This document shows positions 32,915-41,642 of a stretch of 64,000 nucleotides of DNA, piece by piece. A program made the translations under genes and the position numbers. The DNA is from SG8-30 sp963710135 (lineage in GTDB: Bacteria; Pseudomonadota; Gammaproteobacteria; Steroidobacterales; Steroidobacteraceae): assembly GCA_963710135.1 (NCBI GenBank), contig CAVPYY010000003.1, positions 620,001 to 684,000 on the forward strand. The letters are read 5' to 3'. Each line of letters opens with the position of its first letter. The stretch's first letter is position 1. Below the pieces are notes generated by a model. The model was not told where the DNA came from. It saw only the letters and a program-made list of their open reading frames with translations, and searched no databases.

Positions 32915-33710
32915 ACAGTGCGAACGATCCGTAGCCGACGACACGCGTCAGATCGCCCGAGGTGTCGCCGGAATTGCCGATCTCGAGTGCCTGGACCCCG
33001 AGACCGCGCTGCGTGGCGACCTGCATCAGGCCGTTCAGCACCCGGCACCCGCAGGCCTGCTCGTCATTGAGGTCGTCGCGACGCTCCAGTATCGCCGCGA
33101 CCGTCGCTTCGTCGACCTCGCGCGCGCCCAGATAGTCCCGGTAGTGGCTGAGATCGGTGCTCGCGACGATCAGTGTCTCGTCGCCGCCCCAGCACTCGTT
33201 CAAGACGCGCCTGACGGCTTCACGCGAGGCATCGCCCACCGCCAGCGGCACCAGCGTGAATTCGCCGAGCGTCATCTGCAGGAAGGGCAGCTGCACCTCG
33301 AGGCTGTGCTCCAGCCGGTGCGGCGCATTGCTGAAGAGGACTTCCGGGAGCTGCGCCAGCCGTTGCAGCATCGCGCGATCGAGGGGTATCTCGCCGAGTG
33401 GTGTCTCGAAGGCGGCGACATCGGGCAACGCGATGCCCGGCACCGCGACCCGGTGGCTGGGGCCTGCCAGCACGACGCGCTCATATCGCGGAGTCACGCC
33501 CACCAGCGAGCGGAATGCTGCGGCGGCGATCGCACCGGAGTAAACGTACCCGGCATGGGGGACGATGATGGCCTTTGGCCGCCCCGTTCCCGCGGGCGCG
33601 TCGTCGAGGAAGCGCTGCACCACCGCCCGCAGCTCATACGGATCGTCGGGATAGAACAGGCCGGCAACGGCAGGCAATCGCAGGCTGTTTACGGTTTGCG
33701 CAGGCGCCAT
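32898..33710 (-). CDS. amrB: AmmeMemoRadiSam system protein B (MEMO1 family)
   Basis: About 270 residues of the Memo fold, related to LigB-type extradiol dioxygenases. Family motifs are RLPAVAGLFYPDDP, IVPHAGYVYSG, VVLAGPSHRV, HRLEHSLEVQLPFLQ, and VASTDLSHY, with the histidines that would bind a metal (human MEMO1 binds iron or copper). ATG 33710 (MAPAQTVNSLRLP) is preferred; ATG 33731 and the longer frame to 33866 remain possible, the latter overlapping the divergent radical SAM gene. It is followed by amrA. Confidence 0.88.
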   Translation of the reverse strand: MAPAQTVNSLRLPAVAGLFYPDDPYELRAVVQRFLDDAPAGTGRPKAIIVPHAGYVYSGAIAAAAFRSLVGVTPRYERVVLAGPSHRVAVPGIALPDVAAFETPLGEIPLDRAMLQRLAQLPEVLFSNAPHRLEHSLEVQLPFLQMTLGEFTLVPLAVGDASREAVRRVLNECWGGDETLIVASTDLSHYRDYLGAREVDEATVAAILERRDDLNDEQACGCRVLNGLMQVATQRGLGVQALEIGNSGDTSGDLTRVVGYGSFALYGDAA

Positions 33711-33826
33711 TGCGGTGAGTCCGACTGCCATTGCGGCATTCCCGGCGCGATACGTTGGGTAGCGGGCGAAGAGTGCCGTCAGTTTGGCTTGAATCGACGC
33801 TAGCGGCACGAGCCAGGAGGTGAATC

Positions 33827-34930
33827 GTGACAAACCGCTATCCGCTCGAGACTGTGATCGACACACGCTGGTGGCACCGCGAGCCGGACGGGCGGCTGAT
33901 GTGCGATGTCTGTCCGCGCGCCTGCCGCATGCACGATCGTCAGCGGGGCCTGTGCTTCGTGCGCGGCGCAGAGCACGGCCGAGTCCGCCTGTACACCTAC
34001 AACCGGTCCAGCGGATTCTGCGTGGACCCCATCGAGAAGAAGCCCCTCAATCACTTCCTGCCGGGCAGCGCGGTGCTCTCCTTCGGCACCGCCGGCTGCA
34101 ATCTCGCCTGCAAGTTCTGCCAGAACTGGGACATGTCGAAGTCGCGCGAGATGGACACGCTGATGGAGCAGGCGACGCCGGAGTCGATTGCCGACGCCGC
34201 GGTGCGGGCCGGCTGCAGGAGCGTCGCCTTCACCTACAACGATCCCACCGTCTTCATGGAGTACGCCATGGACGTGGCCGACGCCTGCCGCGAGCGCGGG
34301 CTGCGCAGCGTGGCGGTGACGGCCGGCTACATGTGCGCCGGACCGCGACAGGAGTTCTTCCGCCATCTCGATGCCGCGAATGTTGACCTCAAGGCCTTCA
34401 CCGAGTCCTTCTATCGCAAGGTCTGCGGCAGCGAACTCGAGCCGGTGCTGGAGACGCTCGAGTACCTCAAGCACGAGACCGATGTGTGGTTCGAGATCAC
34501 CACGCTGCTGATACCCGGCCACAATGATTCGGACCCCGAACTCGACGCGATGACGCGCTGGATCGCGGCCCATCTGGGAGCGGACGTGCCGGTGCACTTC
34601 ACGGCGTTTCATCCGGACTGGAAGATGCGTGATGTACCGCCGACGCCGCCCGAGACTCTGGCGCGCGCGCGCTCCATCGCCCGCGCCAATGGCCTGCACC
34701 ACGTCTACACCGGCAACGTCCGCGACCCGGTGGGAGGCAGCACCTATTGCGCGGGCTGCGGCGCGCTCGTCATCGAGCGCGAGGGCTACGCGATCGGCGA
34801 ATACCGGCTGAGCGACGACGGCCACTGCCTGGCCTGCGGGGCGCGCTGCCCGGGCGTGTTCGCCGGCGCTGCGGGCCACTGGGGCAACCGCCGGCAACCC
34901 GTGCATCTCGGCTCGAGTCCCGCCGCCTGA
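33827..34930 (+). CDS. amrS: AmmeMemoRadiSam system radical SAM enzyme
   Basis: A 367-residue radical SAM protein (PflA-like). The 4Fe-4S CxxxCxxC motif is C91-NLA-C95-KF-C98, in GTAGCNLACKFCQNW. Extra cysteines frame the core: CDVCPRACRM near residue 26 and a C-terminal CAGCG...CLACGARC cluster, which could hold another iron-sulfur or zinc site. AGGAGG lies 6 bases before the GTG start. It is divergent from amrB. The reaction is not established for this family. Co-occurrence suggests the radical enzyme acts with the Memo-like and AMMECR1 proteins on one substrate. Confidence 0.9.
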   Translation: MTNRYPLETVIDTRWWHREPDGRLMCDVCPRACRMHDRQRGLCFVRGAEHGRVRLYTYNRSSGFCVDPIEKKPLNHFLPGSAVLSFGTAGCNLACKFCQNWDMSKSREMDTLMEQATPESIADAAVRAGCRSVAFTYNDPTVFMEYAMDVADACRERGLRSVAVTAGYMCAGPRQEFFRHLDAANVDLKAFTESFYRKVCGSELEPVLETLEYLKHETDVWFEITTLLIPGHNDSDPELDAMTRWIAAHLGADVPVHFTAFHPDWKMRDVPPTPPETLARARSIARANGLHHVYTGNVRDPVGGSTYCAGCGALVIEREGYAIGEYRLSDDGHCLACGARCPGVFAGAAGHWGNRRQPVHLGSSPAA

Positions 34931-35031
34931 CTCAGCGGTGCAGGGAATCGGACCAGCGCGTCGCGCCAGGCTCATCGGCCTCGGGGATATCCAGGTTCAC
35001 CACCACCGCTTCCTGGTCGCTGCGTGCCGCC

Positions 35032-36150
35032 TCAGCCCAGCGCCTGGCGCAGATCCTCCAGCAGATCGTCCGGGTGCTCGAGGCCGACCGAGACGCGCAG
35101 CAGGTTCTGCGGCGTCAGCGTTGCCGGTCCCTCGATCGATGCGCGGTGCTCGATCAGGCTCTCGACGCCGCCGAGACTCGTCGCGCGGGTGAACAGCTTC
35201 GTGCGCGCGGCAACCCCGAGCGCCTCTGCCGCCCCGCCTTCTACGTCGAATGACAGCATCCCACCGAAGCCATCCATCTGGCGTTTAGCCAACTCATGTC
35301 CGGGATGTGACGGCAGGCCGGGGTAGTACACGCGCTCGACGCGCGGGTGGCTGTCCAGGTAGCGTGCCAGCAGCAGTGCCGTCGCCGACTGCGCCCGCAC
35401 CCGGTGATAGAGCGTCATCATGCTGCGACGGATCAGCCAGCAATCGAACGGTGAGGGCACGGCGCCCGCCATGCCCTGGTAGGCGTGCATCGCGTCGAGC
35501 GCAACGCCCGCTTCGCGTACCACGACCACGCCGCCGGTGACGTCGCTGTGTCCCGCCAGGTACTTGGTCGAGGAGTGCATGACGAGATCGGCGCCGAGCA
35601 GCAGGGGGCGCTGCACGACCGGCGTGGCAAAGGTGCTGTCGCAGGCGAGCAGCGCATCATGCTCATGCGCGAGCGCCGCCGTGGCGGCGATGTCGGTCAG
35701 CCACAGGCGCGGGTTCGAGGGGGTCTCGATCCACACCAGCCGTGTCGCGGGCGTCCATGCCGCCTCGATGGCGCCGGGCTGCCAGGTCTCGACGAACGAA
35801 ACCGCGATGCCGTGGCGGGCGACCAGCTCGCGCAGCTGCAAGAGCGTGCCGTGATAGCCGTCCGACGGCGCGATGACGTGCTCGCCCGGGCGCAGCAGGC
35901 TGAACACCGCCATGGATGCGGCCGTGCCGGAGGCGAAGCATGCGGCACCCGCGCCGCCCTCGAGCGCAGCGATCGCCTGCTCGAGCGCTCGCCGCGTCGG
36001 GTTGTCGCTGCGGCCGTAGTTGAATCCACGCGGATAGTTGCCGTCGGCGGCACGCTCGAAGGTGGTCGCCATGTGGATAGGCGGCGCGACGGCACCGGTC
36101 GCCGGGTCCGGGGCGTTCGCGGCGTGGATGGCGAGGGTTTCCGGCTTCAC
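35032..36150 (-). CDS. Cys/Met-metabolism PLP enzyme (cystathionine gamma-synthase/beta-lyase like)
   Basis: A 372-residue PLP enzyme. The signature LLACDSTFATPVVQRPLLLGADLVMHSSTKYLAGHSD (about residues 165-205) contains the PLP lysine in SSTKYLAGH. Also seen are YGRSDNPTRRALE and the C-terminal TSLGGVESLIEHRAS, typical of cystathionine gamma-synthase, beta-lyase and related trans-sulfuration enzymes. These activities cannot be told apart by sequence. The ATG overlaps the stop of the FakA-FakB fusion gene by 4 bases, so it is the last gene of an overlapping set with exeA, gspB and fakAB. Confidence 0.9.
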   Translation of the reverse strand: MKPETLAIHAANAPDPATGAVAPPIHMATTFERAADGNYPRGFNYGRSDNPTRRALEQAIAALEGGAGAACFASGTAASMAVFSLLRPGEHVIAPSDGYHGTLLQLRELVARHGIAVSFVETWQPGAIEAAWTPATRLVWIETPSNPRLWLTDIAATAALAHEHDALLACDSTFATPVVQRPLLLGADLVMHSSTKYLAGHSDVTGGVVVVREAGVALDAMHAYQGMAGAVPSPFDCWLIRRSMMTLYHRVRAQSATALLLARYLDSHPRVERVYYPGLPSHPGHELAKRQMDGFGGMLSFDVEGGAAEALGVAARTKLFTRATSLGGVESLIEHRASIEGPATLTPQNLLRVSVGLEHPDDLLEDLRQALG

Positions 36151-37970
36151 GGTTGACCGGTCGCTTCCTGGATCGACACCACCAGGCAGCCCGGGCCGCC
36201 GTGCGCGCCGAGCGCCGAGCCGATGGGCACGACGAAACAGGACTCGATGTCGTCACGGCCTGCCATCAGCGCGGCCTGCAGGCGCGCGGCTTCGGCCGGC
36301 GCGTTGGCATGCCCGACCGCGAGGTGCCAGCGTTTCCCTGGCGGCATGCGTCGGCGCACGAACCGCGCGAACTTGGCGGTCAGGTCGCTGCGCCCGGCCA
36401 GCACGCCGCCGATGCCGACGCGGCCGTCGGGCGTCGTGGCCAGCAGCGGCATCAGGTGCAACCAGTCGGCAATGGTTTTGGCCCAGCGCGGCGCGCGTCC
36501 GCCGCGCACCGCGTATTCAAGCGTCGTCATCGATGCGAAGGTCCGCGTGCGGCCGATGGCCTGCGTCGCTGCCCGCCTCACTTCGTCCAGGCTGCCGCCG
36601 GCCGCGGCCTTCTCGGCCGCGCGCATCACGATCAACCCCTGGCCGAGGGATGCGTTGAGGGAGTCGATGCAGGCGATCTGGCCGTGGGCGCGACTGCGGG
36701 TACTTGCCGACTCCCCGGACTGGAAGGTGCCGCTGGCCTTCGCCGTGAGACCGACGTAGAGCACGGCGTCATAGTGCGAACCGAGAAACTCGAAGGCGCG
36801 CCGGAAGTCGCCGGGTGGCGGTTGGGAAGTCTTGGGGTGTTCCGGGTTGGTCGCCAGCTCGCGGAAGAACTGGTCCGCCGAGAGCGTGACCTTGTCCAGG
36901 TAGCTGTGGCGGCCGAAGTTCACGCGCACCGGCACGATGTGGACGTCGAGCTCCTCCATCGCGGCGTCCGGCAGGTCGGCCGCCGAGTCGGTCACGATGG
37001 CGACACGGCGCCCGGAGCGATGATGCGCGGAACCCTGCTGGCGCTGCATGTCATCGGCCTTCTCGCCGCTGACGCTGCCGAAGCCGGCAGCCACGCGAAA
37101 CACCTCCGACGGATCATTGACGTGAACGTGCACCTTCACCTTGCTGTGCGTGCCGGCGACCACGAGGCTGGAGCCGAGCGAGGCGAGTTGCTCGCGCAGG
37201 TGGCGCCGGTCGACGTCGTCGCCCGTGACCATGCATTCGGTGCAGTAGCGATGGCTCAGGTCCTGCAGCTCGCCCGACGCCGATCGCTCGTCGTGCAGCA
37301 CGGCGGCGGGCAGGTCGTCATCGGCCACCTCTCCGGTCAGCATGTAGTCGTGCATGCCCTCGATCAGCTCGACGAAGCCCATCGCGCCGGCGTCGACGAC
37401 GTTCGCCTTGCGCAGGCTCTCGAGCTGCGCGGTGGTCGCCTGGAGCGAGGCGCGCGCACGCTGCAGCGCCAGGCCGAACAGCCGCCCGAAATCGCGGACG
37501 TCATGGGCGCGCACCTGTGCGCGCACCTCATGGGCGAAATCCGCGACCACTGTCAGGATCGTGCCATCGCGCGGCTCCGAGAGCGCCTCGCGGGCGTAGT
37601 TCGCGCCGTCCTCGACCGCGGTGGCGAAGTCCTCGGTGGTGAGCGATTGCAGGTGTCCGGCGCGGTCGCCCACGCCCAGCAGGAACTGCGCCAGGATCGC
37701 GCCGGAATTGCCGCGCGCGCCGTCCAGGGCGGCGTCGGCCACGCGGGTGAGCAGCTGGCCGGCGTGCACGTCCGGCTGGCTCTTCAGCGCGTGCAGCACG
37801 GCGTGCAGGGTCAGGGCGAGATTGGTGCCCGTGTCGCCGTCAGGCACCGGAAAAACGTTGATCTTGTTGATCACTTCCTCGCGCGACAGCAGCCGGTGAA
37901 TGCCGGCGCGCAGCGCGAGGCCGAGGCGGGTGCCGTCCAGAATGCTGCTGTCTGCGACCACTGCACTCAT
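36147..37970 (-). CDS. FakA-FakB fusion: DAK2 kinase domain joined to a DegV fatty-acid-binding domain
   Basis: A 607-residue fusion. Residues 1-200 are the DAK2 kinase domain of FakA with the nucleotide/Mg site PVPDGDTGTN (D44, D46) and DGARGNSGAI. Residues ~230-320 match the FakA middle domain (HRYCTECMVTG, KVKVHVHVNDPSEV). Residues ~325-605 are a DegV/FakB domain (VAIVTDSAADLP, GLTAKASGTFQSG, RTFASMTTLEYAVRGGR). In Gram-positives FakB presents a fatty acid to the separate kinase FakA, making acyl phosphate; here both would be on one chain. It starts 12 bases after gspB. Confidence 0.9.
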   Translation of the reverse strand: MSAVVADSSILDGTRLGLALRAGIHRLLSREEVINKINVFPVPDGDTGTNLALTLHAVLHALKSQPDVHAGQLLTRVADAALDGARGNSGAILAQFLLGVGDRAGHLQSLTTEDFATAVEDGANYAREALSEPRDGTILTVVADFAHEVRAQVRAHDVRDFGRLFGLALQRARASLQATTAQLESLRKANVVDAGAMGFVELIEGMHDYMLTGEVADDDLPAAVLHDERSASGELQDLSHRYCTECMVTGDDVDRRHLREQLASLGSSLVVAGTHSKVKVHVHVNDPSEVFRVAAGFGSVSGEKADDMQRQQGSAHHRSGRRVAIVTDSAADLPDAAMEELDVHIVPVRVNFGRHSYLDKVTLSADQFFRELATNPEHPKTSQPPPGDFRRAFEFLGSHYDAVLYVGLTAKASGTFQSGESASTRSRAHGQIACIDSLNASLGQGLIVMRAAEKAAAGGSLDEVRRAATQAIGRTRTFASMTTLEYAVRGGRAPRWAKTIADWLHLMPLLATTPDGRVGIGGVLAGRSDLTAKFARFVRRRMPPGKRWHLAVGHANAPAEAARLQAALMAGRDDIESCFVVPIGSALGAHGGPGCLVVSIQEATGQP

Positions 37971-37982
37971 GTTTCCGCCGTG

Positions 37983-38696
37983 TCACTGCCTGGGTAGAAG
38001 AAAACGCCGGCCGCGATAGCTGAGGATGGCGCCATCCGGGGTGATGCTGACGACGTCGGCACCCTCCGGCAGCTTGCCCCCTTCCTGGTAACGGCTGCCG
38101 TTGATGAATACGGCGCGCTGGCCAGGCTGTTCCGAGTAGATGTGCAGGTCCATGTTCAGCACCGGCAGGCCGGCCGTCTCCGCTGCAGAGAGGTTGTCGA
38201 TGCTCGGGACATTGGAACCGGGCGCCGCCATCACCCGTCCCGGCTGGACTGCGGGCGCGCGCGGCAGCAGCGACGGGTCCGGTGGCGCCGGCGGCTCGGG
38301 ATTGGTCGTGGCCGGTGGCGGTGGCGCAGCGTCGGTCGCGCCTGGCGCCGCTTCATCGGCCAGCGGACGCACCTCCCGCCCCGCCTCTGGCGGTGCGATG
38401 AGTGGAGCGGCCGCCTGGGTCGCCGGTGTCTGCGGTGATGGTTGCGGTGGCGCGGACTCCTTCACCGGTGGCGCCGCCGGCTGCGTCATGGCGGGCGGCG
38501 GCGTTGCGGCGCGGTCCTCGCGCAGCACGAAGTACAGCAGCACCAGCAGATTCACCGCCAGCAGGATGCCGATGACGAGCAGTGCCAGGGGCATGCGGCT
38601 CGGCGGGCGGCGCAACGGCAGCTCGGCGATGGTAGGTCCCGCCTCGCGCTGACGCTGGTGCTCCGACTTGCGCAGCGCCTCGAGAATGAAGCTCAT
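37983..38696 (-). CDS. gspB: Type II secretion assembly protein GspB
   Basis: A 237-residue protein with the N-terminal MSFILEALRKSEHQRQ signature, one transmembrane helix (MPLALLVIGILLAVNLLVLLYF, about residues 35-57), a Pro/Ala-rich periplasmic linker, and the C-terminal GspB domain (INGSRYQEGGKLP, ISPDG-like SITPDGAILSYRGRRFLLP). GspB works with the ATPase GspA/ExeA to insert the GspD secretin through peptidoglycan. The ATG overlaps the exeA stop (ATGA). No other type II secretion genes are in the window. Confidence 0.92.
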   Translation of the reverse strand: MSFILEALRKSEHQRQREAGPTIAELPLRRPPSRMPLALLVIGILLAVNLLVLLYFVLREDRAATPPPAMTQPAAPPVKESAPPQPSPQTPATQAAAPLIAPPEAGREVRPLADEAAPGATDAAPPPPATTNPEPPAPPDPSLLPRAPAVQPGRVMAAPGSNVPSIDNLSAAETAGLPVLNMDLHIYSEQPGQRAVFINGSRYQEGGKLPEGADVVSITPDGAILSYRGRRFLLPRQ

Positions 38697-40336
38697 GCGT
38701 CGCCCCCGGTCCCGCGGGGCTCGAGGGTCGGCGTGCCGGCGGCGGCCAGCGCCGAGTCGAGCAGCAGCTGGGTCCTGACCCCTGCGATGCCGTCCACGGC
38801 AAGCCGGCGACTGCGCTGGAAATCCTCCACCAGCCGCTCCAGCCCGGTGTCGAACACATCACCGCCGGCAGGCGTCAGCGGCAAGCCGGCGACCTGCTCC
38901 AGCGCCTGCCTCAGCCAGCGCACGTCGTCGCCCGTTGCACCAATCCGCAGCTCGCGTGCCGCGGGTATGGTGGGCCGCCAGACCACCAGGAAATCGCCGT
39001 ACCAGCGATTGGCGAGCTCGGCCAGGCTGATCTCGTGTCGCTCCGAGCCGATGCTGACCAGCGCGCGCTCGCCGGACAGGGACTCGAGCACGACCTGGTG
39101 CTCGGCACCGGTGCTGTCGGCGAGCGAGAGAATCGCCGGCCGGTCGATCAGCTTCAGCTGCGCGATGGTGCCGCGCTCCGCCGCGCACAACATGCCCTGT
39201 TGCGCCAGTTGCTGGCACGGCCGCTGGCCGTCGTCGGCGAGACGCATGCCCCACAGCGCGAGCAGGTCGGTGAATGCGGCGTCGGTGGTCGTGCTCGACG
39301 TGGCCTGCTGCAGCAGTTCATCGAGACCGGGCGCCGGCGGCGCGGCTTCCACCGCGATGGGCGCTTCGGTTGCAGCGGGCGCCGCAGCCGGTGTCTCGGC
39401 CTCGGCGACCGGCGTCGTGCCGCGGCTGCCCGGCGCATACGCCTGCCACAGCGCCACGCTGAGCAGCAGCGCGCCGGCCGCGGCGCCGGCGAGCGCGCCC
39501 CAGCGTATCCAGGGCGCCAGCACCGGACGCCCATACACCTCGCCCGCGGCGCGACGCACCAACACTCCCGTGACGCGATGTTCTTCGCGGGTGAAGGCGC
39601 CGAGCAGCGCGCGGTCGCAGATGACGTTGATCAGGCGCGGCAGCCCGCCGGACAGGCGGTGCACCTCGCGCAGTGCGCCGCTGGTGAACACTTCCGCGGT
39701 GGAGCCGGCCACCCGCAGGCGGTGGCGGATGTAGGCGAAGGTCTCCGTGCGGGTCAGCGACTCGAGGTGATAGCGCCCGGTGATGCGCTGCGCGAGCTGG
39801 CGCAGCTCCGGTCGCGCCAGCACGTCGCGCAGCTCGGGCTGGCCCACCAGGATGATCTGCAGGAGCTTCTGGGTGGCGGTCTCGAGGTTGGTCAGCAGCC
39901 GCACTTGTTCGAGCACGTCCGGGCTCAGGTTCTGCGCCTCGTCGACCATGACCACGACACGCCGGCCGCGCGCGTGGGCGTTCAGCAGGAAGCGCGTCAA
40001 CATGTCGACCAGGGTCTTCACGCTGCCGGCATGCTCCGGCGCCACCGGCAGGTGCAGCTCGTCGCAAATCGCCAGCAGGAACTCGGCGGGGGTGATGCGC
40101 GGGTTCATGATCAGCGCCATGTCGCAATTGGCCGGCAGCTGCTGCAGCAGGCTCCTGACCACCATGGTCTTGCCGGTGCCGACCTCGCCGGTCAGCTGGA
40201 TGAACCCGCCCGCCTCCTGGACGCCATACGCCAGGTGCGCGAGCGCCTCCGCATGCCGCTCACTGAGATACAGGTAGCGGGGGTCCGGGGTGATCGCGAA
40301 CGGCTTTTCGGTGAGGCCGAAGAAGCTTTCGTACAT
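38693..40336 (-). CDS. gspA: ExeA/GspA-type ATPase with peptidoglycan-binding domain
   Basis: A 547-residue inner-membrane AAA+ protein. It starts MYESFFGLTEKPFAITPDPRYLYLS, the ExeA signature, then has Walker A GEVGTGKT, Walker B VVVMVDEAQNLS, a transmembrane helix around residue 285-305 (WGALAGAAAGALLLSVALW), a Pro/Ala linker, and a C-terminal peptidoglycan-binding domain (IGATGDDVRWLRQALEQV, DGIAGVRTQLLL). With GspB it helps assemble the type II secretin. ATG 40336 is the conserved start; the frame stays open 465 codons further but runs antisense to the enoyl reductase gene. Confidence 0.92.
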   Translation of the reverse strand: MYESFFGLTEKPFAITPDPRYLYLSERHAEALAHLAYGVQEAGGFIQLTGEVGTGKTMVVRSLLQQLPANCDMALIMNPRITPAEFLLAICDELHLPVAPEHAGSVKTLVDMLTRFLLNAHARGRRVVVMVDEAQNLSPDVLEQVRLLTNLETATQKLLQIILVGQPELRDVLARPELRQLAQRITGRYHLESLTRTETFAYIRHRLRVAGSTAEVFTSGALREVHRLSGGLPRLINVICDRALLGAFTREEHRVTGVLVRRAAGEVYGRPVLAPWIRWGALAGAAAGALLLSVALWQAYAPGSRGTTPVAEAETPAAAPAATEAPIAVEAAPPAPGLDELLQQATSSTTTDAAFTDLLALWGMRLADDGQRPCQQLAQQGMLCAAERGTIAQLKLIDRPAILSLADSTGAEHQVVLESLSGERALVSIGSERHEISLAELANRWYGDFLVVWRPTIPAARELRIGATGDDVRWLRQALEQVAGLPLTPAGGDVFDTGLERLVEDFQRSRRLAVDGIAGVRTQLLLDSALAAAGTPTLEPRGTGGDA

Positions 40337-40513
40337 GCCGTGTCTTGGCGGCCTGCGTGGTGAATTGACCTGACAGTGTGCCCGACCCGGAGCCCGCGGC
40401 CAAACCCCCTTTTGCGCCGCGGCGGGAAGCGGTCCGTCGGGGCCCTTTCGGCGCGTTTTCTGCCTATGCGCCGGTTCAAGTAGACTCGGCGCCCCGATCC
40501 AGGAGACCGAGCC

Positions 40514-41503
40514 ATGCTGAAGGCCCAGTACGAGACCCGCGGCCCCGTGCCACAGGACGTCATCCATCCCGTGGAGTTCGAAGAGCCGACGCTGGAGTCG
40601 GGGCAGGTGCTGGTCGAAGTGCTGGCCGCGCCGATCAACCCCTCCGACGTGCTGACCCTGACTGGCGAGTACGGTCAGCTGCCGCCGCTGCCCGCGGTGG
40701 GTGGTAACGAAGGGGTCGGCCGCATCCTCAAGCTGGGCCCGGACGTGGAGGATGCCGAGATAGGGCGCGTCGTGCTGCTGCCCATCGGCTGCGGCAGCTG
40801 GGCGACGCACATCGTCGCCGATGCGAAGCACCTGGTGCCGCTGCCCGACAAGGCCGACCCGCAGCAGCTGGCGATGATGAGCATCAACCCGCCGACCGCA
40901 TCGCTGATGTTGAGCGAGTTCGTCAAGCTCGAGCGCGGCGAGTGGATCATCCAGAACGCCGCGAATTCGGCCGTCGGCCTGTACATCGCGCAACTGGCCA
41001 AGCTGCGCAACTACAAGACCGTGAACGTCGTACGCCGCGAGGACGCCGTCGAGGTGGTACGCGAGGCGGGTGGCGACGTGGTGCTGGTCGACGGCGACGA
41101 CCTGCCCGCACGCGTCAAGGAAGCGACGGAGGGTGCCAAGATCCGTCTCGGCATCGACGCCGTGGCCGGCAAGGCGATCGGCCGGCTCGCCGAATGCCTG
41201 ACCCGTGGCGGGACGCTGGTGAACTACGGCCGCATGAGCGGCGAGCCCTGCGTGATCCAGCCGAGCGCGTTTGTGTTCCGCGACATGACCCTGCGCGGCT
41301 TCTGGCTGGCCAACTGGTTCGCACAGGCGCCGAAGCCGAAGCAGGTTGCGGTGTTCGGCGAGATCGCGCGCCTGATCGCTGAAGGCAAGCTGCACGCCCC
41401 GGTGCAGGCTACCTACGAGGTGCGGGAGATCAAGAAGGCGGTGGCCGCCGCCGCCGCGAGCGGCCGCAGCGGCAAGATCCTGATCGTGCCCGGGCGGGTC
41501 TGA
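40514..41503 (+). CDS. MDR-family 2-enoyl thioester reductase (MECR/ETR-like)
   Basis: A 329-residue zinc-independent medium-chain reductase. Markers are APINPSDVLTLTGEYG near residue 35, PAVGGNEGVGRI, the NADPH-binding QNAANSAVGLYIAQLAK (about 152-168), and VNYGRMSGEP. The closest characterised relatives are trans-2-enoyl-CoA/ACP reductases of fatty-acid synthesis (human MECR, yeast Etr1). Zinc ligands of alcohol dehydrogenases are absent. A TAGACT box near 40483 and an AGGAGACC ribosome site precede it. It is divergent from exeA. Confidence 0.86.
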   Translation: MLKAQYETRGPVPQDVIHPVEFEEPTLESGQVLVEVLAAPINPSDVLTLTGEYGQLPPLPAVGGNEGVGRILKLGPDVEDAEIGRVVLLPIGCGSWATHIVADAKHLVPLPDKADPQQLAMMSINPPTASLMLSEFVKLERGEWIIQNAANSAVGLYIAQLAKLRNYKTVNVVRREDAVEVVREAGGDVVLVDGDDLPARVKEATEGAKIRLGIDAVAGKAIGRLAECLTRGGTLVNYGRMSGEPCVIQPSAFVFRDMTLRGFWLANWFAQAPKPKQVAVFGEIARLIAEGKLHAPVQATYEVREIKKAVAAAAASGRSGKILIVPGRV

Positions 41504-41642
41504 AGCCATCGGCTCTGTGCGCAGCGGTAATCCGGGCGGGTAGCGATCCCCGGCCCCGACGTACTGGCGGGCCACTTTGCGTCGCGCGTCCGCCCTGCAA
41601 TACTCACTGGCAACACTTGCGGTTCCAGCCAGGGAGCGGCTC

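Noticed and set aside
34931..35031. Possible short coding remnant (VVVNLDIPEADEPGATRW) downstream of the PLP enzyme
   Set aside because: Only about 25-33 codons with no recognisable family or ribosome site; too short to support as a gene.
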